From positions 124,001-188,000 of the forward strand of contig CACYXD010000001.1 in assembly GCA_902778255.1 (NCBI GenBank): a stretch of 64,000 nt of DNA, read 5' to 3'. Position 1 is the stretch's first letter. Each line of letters starts with the position of its first letter. The DNA is from an uncultured Prevotellaceae bacterium. Its GTDB lineage: Bacteria > Bacteroidota > Bacteroidia > Bacteroidales > Bacteroidaceae. A program made the translations under genes and the position numbers. The notes beneath the pieces are model-generated. The model had not been told where the DNA came from and searched no databases. It saw nothing but the letters and a program-made list of their open reading frames with translations. Of this stretch, positions 18,127 through 25,859 are shown piece by piece.

Positions 18127-18306
18127 ATGGATATACCAAGAGAAATTCTGCAGTTTCTGCACTATCATCCGTGCTGAGTTTCCGTTCTGTTGACTCCATC
18201 GACTACAAGAAAGCGATGCTCATCTTCTACGAGCAGAACAATCTGTATGCCTTCAAACAGATATTCATCGACCAGTTTGACTTTGCCGTGAGGGAGTATT
18301 TCTGAT
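18127..18306 (+). pseudogene. Remnant with Fic-like C-terminal tail
   Basis: An intact promoter-like box TATCTTTG (18097-18104) precedes an ATG at 18127 that encodes only MDIPREILQFLHYHPC before a stop. In another frame, the following sequence reads SIDYKKAMLIFYEQNNLYAF then KQIFIDQFDFAVREYF and stops at 18304-18306. That tail resembles the C-terminal helices of Fic-family proteins. The picture is a gene head joined to a gene tail by an internal deletion or frameshift. The family assignment is tentative. Confidence 0.4.
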
Positions 18307-18423
18307 TGAAAGCCATTGGTAAAACAATTATTCCCAGCGTGGGAATAAATAGCGTTTAGCATGAAATCAAACGCCTGTCACCTTGACCTATTGAGAGGCT
18401 CCTATCATAAGTTTTTACGAAAC

Positions 18424-18555
18424 AGCCTGTTTTAGGTTGTAAAGAAGCCTAAAACGCAAGGTAAAGGAGCCTTAAACGCAAGGTGAAACAGCCTAAAACG
18501 CAATCTAAAACAGGCTGAAACGTAACGCAAAGGAGGCTAGAACGGAAAAGAGGCA
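18424..18555 (+). repeat. 22-bp-period tandem array A (about 6 units)
   Basis: Units start at 18424, 18446, 18468, 18490, 18512 and 18534. Each begins AGCCT or AGGCT and is composed of two 11-bp halves with an A-rich centre (AAAACG, TAAAGG, TAAACG, TGAAAC). The first unit carries the word AGGTTGTAAAG also seen in arrays B and D. The array lies in a gene-free stretch directly upstream of a truncated surface-protein gene. Confidence 0.85.
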
Positions 18556-18565
18556 TGAAGAATGA

Positions 18566-19411
18566 TGTCTTGGCTATGGGACAAGTTTCTATGGCAAAAT
18601 TTGGAAGTTTCAGAAATTGTATGTGCCTAAGGACAGCAAGACGGCTTATGCAGCTGCAGATGTATGGAAGGATTTTAAAGCCATCAAGGAATTCCCAGAT
18701 CCTGACGTGAATCAGGACGGATATGTGGATGTGGTGGACGTAGTTGACGTAGCCCGCTTCGTGGTGGGTACGCCCAGCGAATCGTTCGACCAGTTCTTGG
18801 CCGACCTGAATGAAAGTGGCGAGGTAAATGTAGCTGATGCTGTGGTATTGGTCAACGAGATTGCAGGCGATGTAAATTGGGCAAGGTCTTTGCGTGCTCC
18901 TGCTGTGAGTGATGGTATCCTGACATTGACAAGGAATACTGATCAAAGCCTGTCGTTCTCAATGGAAGATAACAGCGCATATACAGCCTTCCAGTTTGAC
19001 CTGACGATACCTGAAGGAATGGACGTAACGCAGATGACGCTCAATAGCCTGCGCAAGCAAAACCACCAGTTGCTGTTTAATAAAATTGACGCAGGTCACT
19101 ACCGCGTCGTGGCTCTGTCAACGTCAAACAATTCATTCAACGGCACAGCAGGTGAGCTGCTCAATATGGCCTTCGACAGTCAGCCTACTGACGACATCGT
19201 GATAGATAACAACCACTTTGTGACGGCACAGGGCAACGACCTGCTGTTCAGCGCCATTGGCATCAGTGGCGACACGCCCACCAGTATCTCAGGTGTGAGC
19301 AGCAACGCGACCAATAGCGATGGTAAGGTTTACAACCTGAATGGACAGCGCCTGACAAAGCTACAGAAGGGGCTGAACATCATCCAAGGCCGCAAGGTGT
19401 TGATAAAGTAG
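18566..19411 (+). pseudogene. Headless BspA-like surface protein (leucine-rich-repeat end, dockerin-like, cohesin-like, T9SS tail)
   Basis: The frame opens at 18566 without a proper start and reads TSFYGKIWKFQKLYVPKDSK, the final strand of a BspA/LRR_5 repeat domain. Next comes a dockerin-like pair (DVNQDGYVDVVDVVDVARFV and DLNESGEVNVADAVVLVNEI), a cohesin-like beta domain (about 95-220) and a sorting tail (YNLNGQRLTKLQKGLNIIQG). A TTG at 18617 could start translation, but there is no signal peptide and no promoter between array A and the frame. Full-length relatives have a signal peptide and many repeats. This is a 5'-deleted gene whose break coincides with the edge of array A. Confidence 0.75.
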
Positions 19412-19461
19412 CCAAGACCCCGCCAAATCGCTGGAAAAGCTTTTGTATAAAGGGGTTACTG

Positions 19462-19544
19462 TGAACTGCACCCCAAAAGTTGGACACAAAGAATGTGTAA
19501 TTATGAGGAAACATTCATTTGAGAAACGTTTGGGGTGCAGTTCA
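19462..19544. mobile_element. Miniature IS3-type relic (MITE-like, 83 bp)
   Basis: Perfect 16-bp inverted ends TGAACTGCACCCCAAA (19462-19477) and its complement (19529-19544). The left end continues AGTTGGACA, as in IS3/IS150-type elements. The interior carries an ATG and the codons MRKHSFEKR, resembling the first residues of IS150-type OrfA. It appears to be an IS deleted for nearly all of its transposase. No clear 3-bp target duplication is visible. Confidence 0.7.
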
Positions 19545-19555
19545 AAGGAGGTGGT

Positions 19556-19643
19556 GGTTCGCGGCAGAGGATGTAGGGGTTCGCGGGTCACGAGCTAGGG
19601 GTTCGTGCCCCGCGAAGTGCCACTTCCGTATAAACGACATGCC
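19556..19643 (+). repeat. 22-bp-period tandem array E (3 clear plus 1 degenerate unit)
   Basis: Units at 19556, 19578, 19600 and 19622. The first three start GGTTCG and the second half units end GTAGG, CTAGG, GTGCC. The period is exactly 22 bp although the words differ from those of the other arrays. It begins 12 bp after the IS relic. Confidence 0.8.
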
Positions 19644-19753
19644 GTTTTGAATCAACAAGACTTCATCTCTTTTCAGTCAACCCCCTATTGTCAATATTTT
19701 TTGCCTAATTTTGGTTTTACTGGAAATAATTTGGAGTTTCTTGTAATAATGGC

Positions 19754-19761
19754 TACCTTTG
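19754..19761 (+). promoter_or_regulatory. -7 box for the BRO-N fragment and perhaps the MATE gene
   Basis: TACCTTTG, about 39 bp before the ATG at 19800. It may now drive the downstream MATE gene, which has no other evident promoter. Confidence 0.5.
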
Positions 19762-19799
19762 CAAAGTTATTGTATTTTTTAGAATAAAAGTATGAACGT

Positions 19800-20093
19800 A
19801 TGACTCAGAAGCATAAGATACAACTGTTTGAAGAAAAGAAAGTACGTACCGTATGGGATGACGAACAGGAGAAATGGTACTTCGCCATTGTGGATGTGTG
19901 TGGCGTGCTGGCAGAAAGTAAAGATGCCCTCACCGCACGAAAGTATTGGAATAAACTTAAACAACGTCTAAAGGAGGAAGGAAATGAAACGGTGACAAAT
20001 TGTCACCAGTTGAAACTTCGCGCTGCGGACGGCAAGATGCGTTTGACGGATGTGGCAGGCCAAAACGGAAAGAGATGGCTGAACAATCCCTGA
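19800..20093 (+). pseudogene. Truncated BRO-N (phage antirepressor-type) protein
   Basis: The 97-residue product matches the opening of BRO/antirepressor family proteins: QLFEEKKVRTVWDDEQEKWY then FAIVDVCGVLAES and KYWNKLKQRLKEEG, with the usual NCHQLKLRAADGK stretch. Intact relatives are about 270-290 residues. Here the reading frame leaves the family pattern near RLTDVAGQ and stops after overlapping the first 19 bp of the MATE gene out of frame. It is a 5' fragment of a phage- or plasmid-type gene, joined to the pump gene by a deletion. Confidence 0.7.
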
Positions 20094-21412
20094 AAAGACA
20101 ACTGAAAGTGCTCACCATACCTGTGTTTATCGAGATGGCACTGGTGATGCTGCTGGGTGCTGTGGATACCGTGATGCTGAGTCGCTATAGCGACAACAGC
20201 GTAGCGGCAGTGGGACTGGACAACCAGCTTATCTCACTTGTATTCCTGGTGTATCAGTTTTTCTCGATGGGTGCAGCCATCCTGTGTGCACAGTATATCG
20301 GTGCTGGACTAAGGAAACGACTGGTGCAGGTGGTTGGCATGGCTTTGGCAGTGAACCTGATGCTGGGCATGGGCGTGAGCGCCCTACTCTACTTCAAAGC
20401 CGAGGCCCTGCTGCAACTGATGGGACTGAGACCAGAACTGATGGGCGATGGCGTGGTATATCTGAAGATAACTGGTGCGCTGTCGTTCTTCCAAGCCCTA
20501 TCGCTCACCTTCTCGGCCTCGCTACGTAGTGCCGACAAGGTGGTATATCCCATGGTGGTGACGGGTATCGTAAACGTGCTGAACATCATAGGCAACTATG
20601 CCCTGATATTCGGACGATGGGGGTGTCCGCAACTGGGTGTAGAGGGTGCCGCCATCGCTACTGCAGCGAGCAGGGCCGTGGCTATGGTGCTGCTCGCCGC
20701 CATCCATTTCAAGGTGCATATCCCACGTTTCCCACTGAGCTATTTCCGTCCGATGCCCTGGCAGGAACTGGGTAACCTGCTGAAGATCGGCGTGCCGGCC
20801 ATGAGCGAGAATATCTCCTACAGCCTGTCGCAGGTGGTGATCACCTATTTTATAAATCAGATCAGCAACGAGGCTCTGGCAGCCCGCACCTACTGCTTCA
20901 ACATGATTACGTTCGTATTCTTGTTTTGTATCAGCATTACGCAGGGCGGCGGCATCTTGGTGGGGCATCTTGTGGGTCAACAGCGACATCAGGCGGCCTA
21001 CGTATTAGGAAATTATTTCTTCCGCTGGTCAATGATTATCACGCTGACAGGCTCGGCCCTGCTGGCCCTCTCAGGACGCGGCGTGCTCAGCGCCTTTACT
21101 GACAATGAGGAGATTATCGCCATGGGCGTATGGGTATTTGTGGTAGATTTCTTCCTTGAGATAGGACGCACATCAAACATCTTTGCCGTGGGCACCCTGC
21201 GCGCTACGGGCGATGCCGTCTATCCTGTGGTGATAGGCATCATCTTCCAATGGAGCATCGCCGTAGGCCTGAGTTACGTGATCGGCATTCCCTTGGGCTA
21301 CGGACTGGTAGGTATGTGGATCGGTTTCGCCCTCGACGAGAATATCCGCGGCATCATCCTGATGCGCCGCTGGCGTTCAGGAAAATGGCGCGACAAAGGA
21401 TTTGTGAAATAA
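20075..21412 (+). CDS. MATE family efflux transporter
   Basis: Multidrug/sodium-type antiporter with 12 predicted transmembrane segments in 445 residues. The start chosen is the ATG at 20075 (MAEQSLKRQLKVLTIPVFIE), the usual N-terminus for the family; the frame extends upstream to 20000 only as a shadow of the BRO-N fragment. Typical family features include IEMALVMLLGAVDTVMLSRY in helix 1 and the internal twofold repeat (PAMSENISYSLSQVVITYF begins the second half). The substrate cannot be told from sequence. Its upstream region was rebuilt by the BRO-N deletion, so expression may depend on that gene's promoter. Confidence 0.9.
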   Translation: MAEQSLKRQLKVLTIPVFIEMALVMLLGAVDTVMLSRYSDNSVAAVGLDNQLISLVFLVYQFFSMGAAILCAQYIGAGLRKRLVQVVGMALAVNLMLGMGVSALLYFKAEALLQLMGLRPELMGDGVVYLKITGALSFFQALSLTFSASLRSADKVVYPMVVTGIVNVLNIIGNYALIFGRWGCPQLGVEGAAIATAASRAVAMVLLAAIHFKVHIPRFPLSYFRPMPWQELGNLLKIGVPAMSENISYSLSQVVITYFINQISNEALAARTYCFNMITFVFLFCISITQGGGILVGHLVGQQRHQAAYVLGNYFFRWSMIITLTGSALLALSGRGVLSAFTDNEEIIAMGVWVFVVDFFLEIGRTSNIFAVGTLRATGDAVYPVVIGIIFQWSIAVGLSYVIGIPLGYGLVGMWIGFALDENIRGIILMRRWRSGKWRDKGFVK

Positions 21413-21527
21413 GAAAGTTGCATTTACAACATCTGACAGGTCACATTGAGAGAATGACTGTGATGAAAATAATAGGTAAAGTGTAAAAAATACCCAAAAA
21501 ATGCAGAAAAAGTTGCACAATCACCCC

Positions 21528-21556
21528 CTGTGTGTGCACACAGAGGTCAGTTTTTT
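21528..21556 (+). terminator. Probable terminator of the MATE gene
   Basis: Inverted repeat CTGTGTG/CACACAG (21528-21543), followed by AGGTCAG and six T (21551-21556). Confidence 0.5.
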
Positions 21557-21566
21557 ACGAAAAAGT

Positions 21567-21597
21567 TTGCGTAATTGAAAGAAAATGAGTTACTTTG
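21567..21597 (+). promoter_or_regulatory. acpP promoter
   Basis: TTG (21567-21569), a 20-bp spacer and TTACTTTG (21590-21597), one mismatch from TAnnTTTG. Confidence 0.5.
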
Positions 21598-21661
21598 CAT
21601 CCGATTTTCAAAACGATTATCGTAAAAAGATTGAATATTAACATTAAAAACGAAAAAAATT

Positions 21662-21898
21662 ATGTCAGAAATTGAAAGCAAAGTAAAGGCTATTATCGTA
21701 GACAAACTGGGTGTTGACGAAGCAGAAGTAAAGCCCGAGGCAAGTTTCACCAATGATCTGGGCGCAGATTCACTGGATACCGTTGAGCTCATCATGGAGT
21801 TTGAGAAGGAGTTCGGCATTTCTATTCCTGACGATAAGGCAGAGAAGATTGGCACCGTTGCTGATGCTATCGCTTATATCGAAGAGAACGCAAAATAA
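21662..21898 (+). CDS. acpP: Acyl carrier protein
   Basis: Carries growing fatty acyl chains on phosphopantetheine in type II fatty acid synthesis. 78 acidic residues, with the attachment Ser at about S37 in [10 protein letters not shown]. First gene of the acpP-fabF-rnc set, an arrangement conserved in many bacteria. The 118-bp gap to fabF contains a heptamer array that folds into a hairpin. Confidence 0.98.
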   Translation: MSEIESKVKAIIVDKLGVDEAEVKPEASFTNDLGADSLDTVELIMEFEKEFGISIPDDKAEKIGTVADAIAYIEENAK

Positions 21899-21903
21899 AT
21901 CAC

Positions 21904-21967
21904 TTAGGTGATAGGTGATAGGTGTTGGGTGTTGGTTGAGACTTTTCAACCAGGATTCAACACCTAT
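21904..21967 (+). repeat. Heptamer array (NTNGGTG x5) and two-stem hairpin between acpP and fabF
   Basis: TTAGGTG, ATAGGTG, ATAGGTG, TTGGGTG, TTGGTTG at 21904-21938. Part of the array pairs with downstream sequence: ATAGGTGTTG (21918-21927) with CAACACCTAT (21958-21967), and TGGTTGA (21933-21939) with TCAACCA (21946-21952), both perfect, separated by a 5x5 internal loop. It lacks a T-tract, so it may be a processing or attenuation element that sets the high acpP to fabF ratio. Confidence 0.7.
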
Positions 21968-22016
21968 TCAGTAATAACAAACCCCTATTACCCAACACGT
22001 TACACCAATATTTACT

Positions 22017-23279
22017 ATGGAATTAAAAAGAGTGGTTGTGACAGGCCTTGGCGCAGTCACCCCTGTGGGAAACACACCCGATGAAATGTGGAAGAACCTC
22101 CTTGCAGGAGTTAGTGGTGCTGCCCCTATCACATCTTTCGATACAACCAACTTCAAGACCAAGTTTGCTTGTGAGGTGAAAGACCTCAACGTAAACGACT
22201 TCCTCGATCGCAAAGAGGCTCGCAAAATGGACCGTTACACACAGTTGGCCCTGATTGCTGCCAAGCAGGCTGTTGAGGATAGCCAGATGGATTTAGAAAC
22301 CACAGACAAGAACCGCATCGGCGTTGTGTTCGGTGTAGGTATCGGTGGTATTAAGACTTTCGAGGACGAGATTACCTATTATGGTGTTCATCGTGCTGAA
22401 GGTCCAAAGTTCAATCCTTTCTTCATTCCTAAGATGATTGCCGACATCGCAGCCGGACAAATTTCTATCATGTACGGCTTCCATGGTCCCAACTATATTA
22501 CCTCTTCTGCCTGCGCTTCTTCAAGCAACGCACTGGCCGATGCCTTCAACCTGATTCGCTTGGGCAAGGCTAACGCTATCGTAGCTGGTGGTGCCGAGGC
22601 AGCTATCTGCGAGAGCGGTGTAGGCGGTTTCAACGCTATGCACGCCCTGAGCACCCGCAACGACGAGCCCGAGAAGGCCAGCCGTCCGTTCAGCGCCAGC
22701 CGCGACGGATTCATCATGGCCGAGGGTGCCGGTTGCTTGATTCTCGAGGAACTGGAGCACGCTAAGGCTCGTGGTGCCAAGATCTACGCTGAGATGGTAG
22801 GTGCTGGTATGAGTGCTGATGCTCACCACATCACAGCCTCTCATCCTGAGGGTCTGGGTGCTAAGCTGGTGATGCAGAACGCCCTGGAAGATGCTGGCAT
22901 GAAGCCCGAGGATATCGACTATATCAACGTACACGGTACCTCTACCCACGTTGGTGATATCTCTGAGGCAAAGGCTATCAAGGAAGTATTTGGCGATGCA
23001 GCTTACAAACTCAATATCTCGTCAACGAAGTCTATGACTGGTCACCTGCTGGGTGCTGCCGGTGCTGTAGAGGCTATGGCCACTGTGCTGGCTATCCAGA
23101 ACGACATTATTCCTCCCACCATCAACCACGAGGACGGCGACGAAGATCCTGAGATTGACTACAACCTCAACTTCACCTTCAACAAGGCACAGAAGCGCAC
23201 CGTACGTGCCGGCCTGAGCAATACGTTCGGCTTCGGTGGTCACAACGCTTGTGTGGTATTCAAAAAGTATGAGGCTTAA
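22017..23279 (+). CDS. fabF: Beta-ketoacyl-ACP synthase II (FabF)
   Basis: Condenses malonyl-ACP with acyl-ACP in fatty acid elongation. The 420 residues have the thiolase fold with the Cys-His-His triad: Cys in SSACASSSNA (about 163), His in NVHGTSTHVGD (about 303) and His in STKSMTGHLLGAAG (about 340). It ends in FGFGGHNACVVFK. The rnc start codon lies inside its last codons (11-nt overlap), so the two are translationally coupled. Confidence 0.97.
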   Translation: MELKRVVVTGLGAVTPVGNTPDEMWKNLLAGVSGAAPITSFDTTNFKTKFACEVKDLNVNDFLDRKEARKMDRYTQLALIAAKQAVEDSQMDLETTDKNRIGVVFGVGIGGIKTFEDEITYYGVHRAEGPKFNPFFIPKMIADIAAGQISIMYGFHGPNYITSSACASSSNALADAFNLIRLGKANAIVAGGAEAAICESGVGGFNAMHALSTRNDEPEKASRPFSASRDGFIMAEGAGCLILEELEHAKARGAKIYAEMVGAGMSADAHHITASHPEGLGAKLVMQNALEDAGMKPEDIDYINVHGTSTHVGDISEAKAIKEVFGDAAYKLNISSTKSMTGHLLGAAGAVEAMATVLAIQNDIIPPTINHEDGDEDPEIDYNLNFTFNKAQKRTVRAGLSNTFGFGGHNACVVFKKYEA

Positions 23280-24282
23280 CGATATCATTGACCGTATAAA
23301 GCTCCCTTTCCGCAAGGAGAAGGAGCTTTTTTCTTCTCTTCACGACATCATCGGATTCTATCCCCACGACATCAAGTATTATAAGATTGCGCTGACCCAT
23401 AAGAGCAGCGGACAGCGTAATGACAAGGGGCGCCCCCTGAACAACGAGCGACTGGAATTCCTGGGCGATGCCATACTGGATGCCGTGGTGGGACATATCG
23501 TCTTCAAGCATTTCGAGAATAAGCGTGAAGGGTTTCTGACCAACACCCGCTCTAAACTGGTGAGCCGCGAGACACTGGGAAAACTGGCTCAGGAGATGGG
23601 GCTCACGGAACTCATCCAGAGCAACACCTCCAAGCGCTCGCACAACAGCTATATGGCTGGCAATGCCTTTGAGGCCCTCGTAGGTGCCATCTACCTGGAT
23701 CAGGGCTACGATGCCGTGATGCGCTTTATGAGCAAACGTATCCTGGCCCAGATGGTGAATATCGACAAGGTGGCCTATAAGGAGGTGAACTTCAAGTCGA
23801 AGCTGCTGGAGTGGACGCAGAAGAACCGCGTGAAAATGGCTTACGAGATTCTGGCGGAAGACAAAGATAAGGAAGGATCTCCCATTTTCGGATTCTTAGT
23901 CAAGATAGAAGGCGTAGAAGGTGGCACAGGAAAGGGCTACTCCAAGAAGGAAGCGCAACAGGCAGCATCGAAAGAAACCCTGCAGCGCCTCCGTCGCGAG
24001 CCGCAGTTCATCGATGCCATCTTCCAAGCTAAGTCTGAACGTACTAAGATGGAAGAGGAGCCCACCGCTATTGCCCCTGACCTGGAGAAAGAGAAGGAGT
24101 TTATTATTAAAGCGGAGAATACAGAAAATCCGGAAATTCCAGAGAATCTGGAAATCCCAGAGAGTCTGGAGAATACAGACATAACTGATGAGTTCGATCT
24201 CTCTGATATCACGCATCAGCCCAAGGAACTCTCTCGTGAAGAGATCATAGCTGCTGCCGAGGCCGCAGCCTATGAGTCATAA
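23269..24282 (+). CDS. rnc: Ribonuclease III with C-terminal extension
   Basis: Cleaves double-stranded RNA (rRNA processing). The ATG at 23269 overlaps the fabF stop; the frame begins at 23236 but those codons belong to fabF. The signature NNERLEFLGDAILDAVVGH lies at about 60, the second acidic cluster in AFEALVGAIYLDQGYD, and a dsRNA-binding domain spans about 170-240 (KGYSKKEAQQAASKETL). At 337 residues it is about 90 longer than E. coli RNase III. The acidic tail contains 6-residue repeats encoded by 18-bp tandem units (24121-24192). Extended tails occur in other Bacteroidota. Confidence 0.95.
   Translation: MRLNDIIDRIKLPFRKEKELFSSLHDIIGFYPHDIKYYKIALTHKSSGQRNDKGRPLNNERLEFLGDAILDAVVGHIVFKHFENKREGFLTNTRSKLVSRETLGKLAQEMGLTELIQSNTSKRSHNSYMAGNAFEALVGAIYLDQGYDAVMRFMSKRILAQMVNIDKVAYKEVNFKSKLLEWTQKNRVKMAYEILAEDKDKEGSPIFGFLVKIEGVEGGTGKGYSKKEAQQAASKETLQRLRREPQFIDAIFQAKSERTKMEEEPTAIAPDLEKEKEFIIKAENTENPEIPENLEIPESLENTDITDEFDLSDITHQPKELSREEIIAAAEAAAYES
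24121..24192 (+). repeat. 18-bp tandem repeats in the rnc tail
   Basis: Units at 24121, 24139, 24157 and (weak) 24175, each with a CCAGAGAATCTGG-like near-palindrome. They encode TENPEI, PENLEI, PESLEN. Confidence 0.65.
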
Positions 24283-24294
24283 CTGATCGTTTTT

Positions 24295-25467
24295 ATGAAG
24301 ACAGCTGTCGTCGGTGGAGGTGCGGCAGGTTTTTTCCTTGCCATCAATCTCAAGGAGATGTGTCCACAGATGGACGTCACTATCCTTGAGGCCTCGCACC
24401 ACGTACTGGCTAAAGTAAAGATTTCTGGTGGCGGACGCTGCAACTGCACCAACTCTTTTGAGGAGGTCAAAGACCTGCAGAGCGTCTATCCGCGAGGCCA
24501 CCGCCTGCTGAAACGCCTCTTCAAGCAGTTTAATCATCGCGATGCCTACGAATGGTTTGAGAGCCGTGGTGTGAAACTCGTCACACAAGCCGACCAATGC
24601 GTCTTTCCGCAGTCGCAGGATTCTCAGACCATCATCAACCTCTTTCTTAGTGAAACACGTCGGCTGGGCGTGACCATCAAGACAGGCTATCGTGTGGGCA
24701 GTCTTGATGAACTCTCCGACTACGACTTCATCGCCATCACCACAGGCGGAATGAAGAATTCTCAATTCTTAATTCTCAATTCTCAATTCTTAATTTCTCC
24801 CGTTCCCTCGCTCTTCACCTTCAATATAGAAGACAAGGGATTAAGAGATTTAATGGGTACCGTAGTAGAGGCCTCTGCCATGATTCCTGGCACGAAGATG
24901 CGCGCCTCTGGCCCACTGCTCATCACCCACTGGGGCATGAGCGGCCCCTGCATCCTGCGCCTCAGTAGCTATGCCGCACGCCTGCTGAGCGAGAATCAGT
25001 ACCAGATGCCCTTGTCTGTGAACTGGACATCCTTAAAAGAAAACGAGGTACAAGAAGAATTGCTAAACTTCTGCCGACAGTACGCCCAGAAACAATTGAC
25101 CTCTATGCGTCCTTTCGACCTGCCTCAACGCCTGTGGAACTACCTTACGGAAAAAGCTCTTGCGGGCAGAGCGCACGCCCCTTGGGGGAGCCTCAACCAA
25201 AAGGAGCTAAACCGATTGACCAATATCCTTATCAACGACACCTATCAGATAGCCGGTCGTGCGCCCTTCAAGGACGAATTCGTCACCTGTGGCGGCATTG
25301 ACCTCTCGGCTGTCAACCCTTCTACCTTAGAAAGCCGTGAGCACCCACACCTCTATTTCGCAGGTGAGGTACTCGATATTGATGGCGTCACTGGTGGTTT
25401 CAATTTCCAGGCGGCCTGGACTACCGCCTATGCCGTGGCCACCGCCATTAGCACCCAATGCAACTAG
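24295..25467 (+). CDS. BaiN/HI0933 (YhiN)-type FAD-dependent oxidoreductase
   Basis: Flavoprotein of the HI0933 family; molecular function in most members is unknown. The 390 residues start with a dinucleotide-binding loop (AVVGGGAAGFFLAINL), then the family signature KVKISGGGRCNCTNS (about 42-56), PSLFTFNI (about 174), LLITHWGMSGPCILRLSSYA (about 205) and the C-terminal FAD motif GGIDLSAVN...ESREHPHLYFAGEVLDIDGVTGGFNFQ (quoted in parts). Between AITTGG and PVPSLF, relatives have a conserved segment around WLxxLGH. Here it is replaced by NSQFLILNSQFLIS, encoded by heptamer DNA. Whether the enzyme tolerates this is unknown. Confidence 0.88.
   Translation: MKTAVVGGGAAGFFLAINLKEMCPQMDVTILEASHHVLAKVKISGGGRCNCTNSFEEVKDLQSVYPRGHRLLKRLFKQFNHRDAYEWFESRGVKLVTQADQCVFPQSQDSQTIINLFLSETRRLGVTIKTGYRVGSLDELSDYDFIAITTGGMKNSQFLILNSQFLISPVPSLFTFNIEDKGLRDLMGTVVEASAMIPGTKMRASGPLLITHWGMSGPCILRLSSYAARLLSENQYQMPLSVNWTSLKENEVQEELLNFCRQYAQKQLTSMRPFDLPQRLWNYLTEKALAGRAHAPWGSLNQKELNRLTNILINDTYQIAGRAPFKDEFVTCGGIDLSAVNPSTLESREHPHLYFAGEVLDIDGVTGGFNFQAAWTTAYAVATAISTQCN
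24754..24795 (+). repeat. Heptamer array (CTNAATT x5-6) inside the flavoprotein gene
   Basis: AAGAATT then CTCAATT, CTTAATT, CTCAATT, CTCAATT, CTTAATT at 24754-24795. Similar words (GATAATT, GACAATT) form an intergenic array at 50580. Confidence 0.8.
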
Positions 25468-25475
25468 ATGCAAAG

Positions 25476-25507
25476 CCACTTTTTTGAGAGAGAATACAAA
25501 AAAGTGG
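25476..25507 (+). terminator. Hairpin after the flavoprotein gene
   Basis: CCACTTTTTT (25476-25485) pairs with AAAAAAGTGG (25498-25507). The stem carries its own T-run and lies 9 bp past the stop. Confidence 0.6.
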
Positions 25508-25512
25508 ATAAA

Positions 25513-25544
25513 TTGTTTGTTATTTCGTGTTTTTTTTAAATTTG
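25513..25544 (+). promoter_or_regulatory. Promoter before the small ORF at 25601
   Basis: TTG (25513-25515), 21-bp spacer, TAAATTTG (25537-25544). Confidence 0.5.
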
Positions 25545-25600
25545 CATCGATTCAATAACATAACATAAAACTTATAACTATTACTCGCCACTCATGCAAA

Positions 25601-25750
25601 ATGAGAAAAATGACAAAGGGAGCAGGTGGAGCCAACGACTATACCACACAGGTGCTTTATCGTATGGGCTTCCAGTGGCCACCAACAGCTGCCGACTACG
25701 TTCATCGCTTCGTTAATACTATTGTGGGATTTGACTATTTTACAGTGTGA
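25601..25750 (+). CDS. Possible small protein (49 residues), unknown
   Basis: ATG at 25601 to TGA at 25748-25750, encoding MRKMTKGAGGANDYTTQVLY then RMGFQWPPTAADYVHRFVNT and IVGFDYFTV. A good promoter lies 57 bp upstream and a strong terminator downstream, so a short transcript is likely. The composition (aromatic-rich, no low complexity) is protein-like, but I recognise no family. It could equally be the remnant of a larger gene. Confidence 0.35.
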   Translation: MRKMTKGAGGANDYTTQVLYRMGFQWPPTAADYVHRFVNTIVGFDYFTV

Positions 25751-25819
25751 GGATGTAAGTGTATCGCTTACAACTGGGCAATCAGTACCAGGTTATCCTA
25801 TTAAAGAAACTATAACATT

Positions 25820-25849
25820 AAATGGGGATGAAAATTTTCATCCCCATTT
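25820..25849. terminator. Bidirectional terminator (perfect 30-bp palindrome)
   Basis: AAATGGGGATGAAAA (25820-25834) followed directly by its complement (25835-25849), with T/A runs on both sides. It serves the small ORF and the kinase gene, which converge here. Confidence 0.85.
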
Positions 25850-25859
25850 CTATATCTTA

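Noticed and set aside
18424-18555. Array A as a CRISPR array
   Set aside because: Units are contiguous 22-bp degenerate repeats with no unique spacers of about 30 bp, and no cas genes are present.
19556-19643. GGTTCG words in array E as the T-arm of tRNA genes
   Set aside because: No acceptor or anticodon stems can be drawn; the words recur at exactly 22 bp.
24121-24192. rnc tail repeats as part of the heptamer system
   Set aside because: The period is 18 bp, in frame, so ordinary coding repeat expansion is a simpler explanation.
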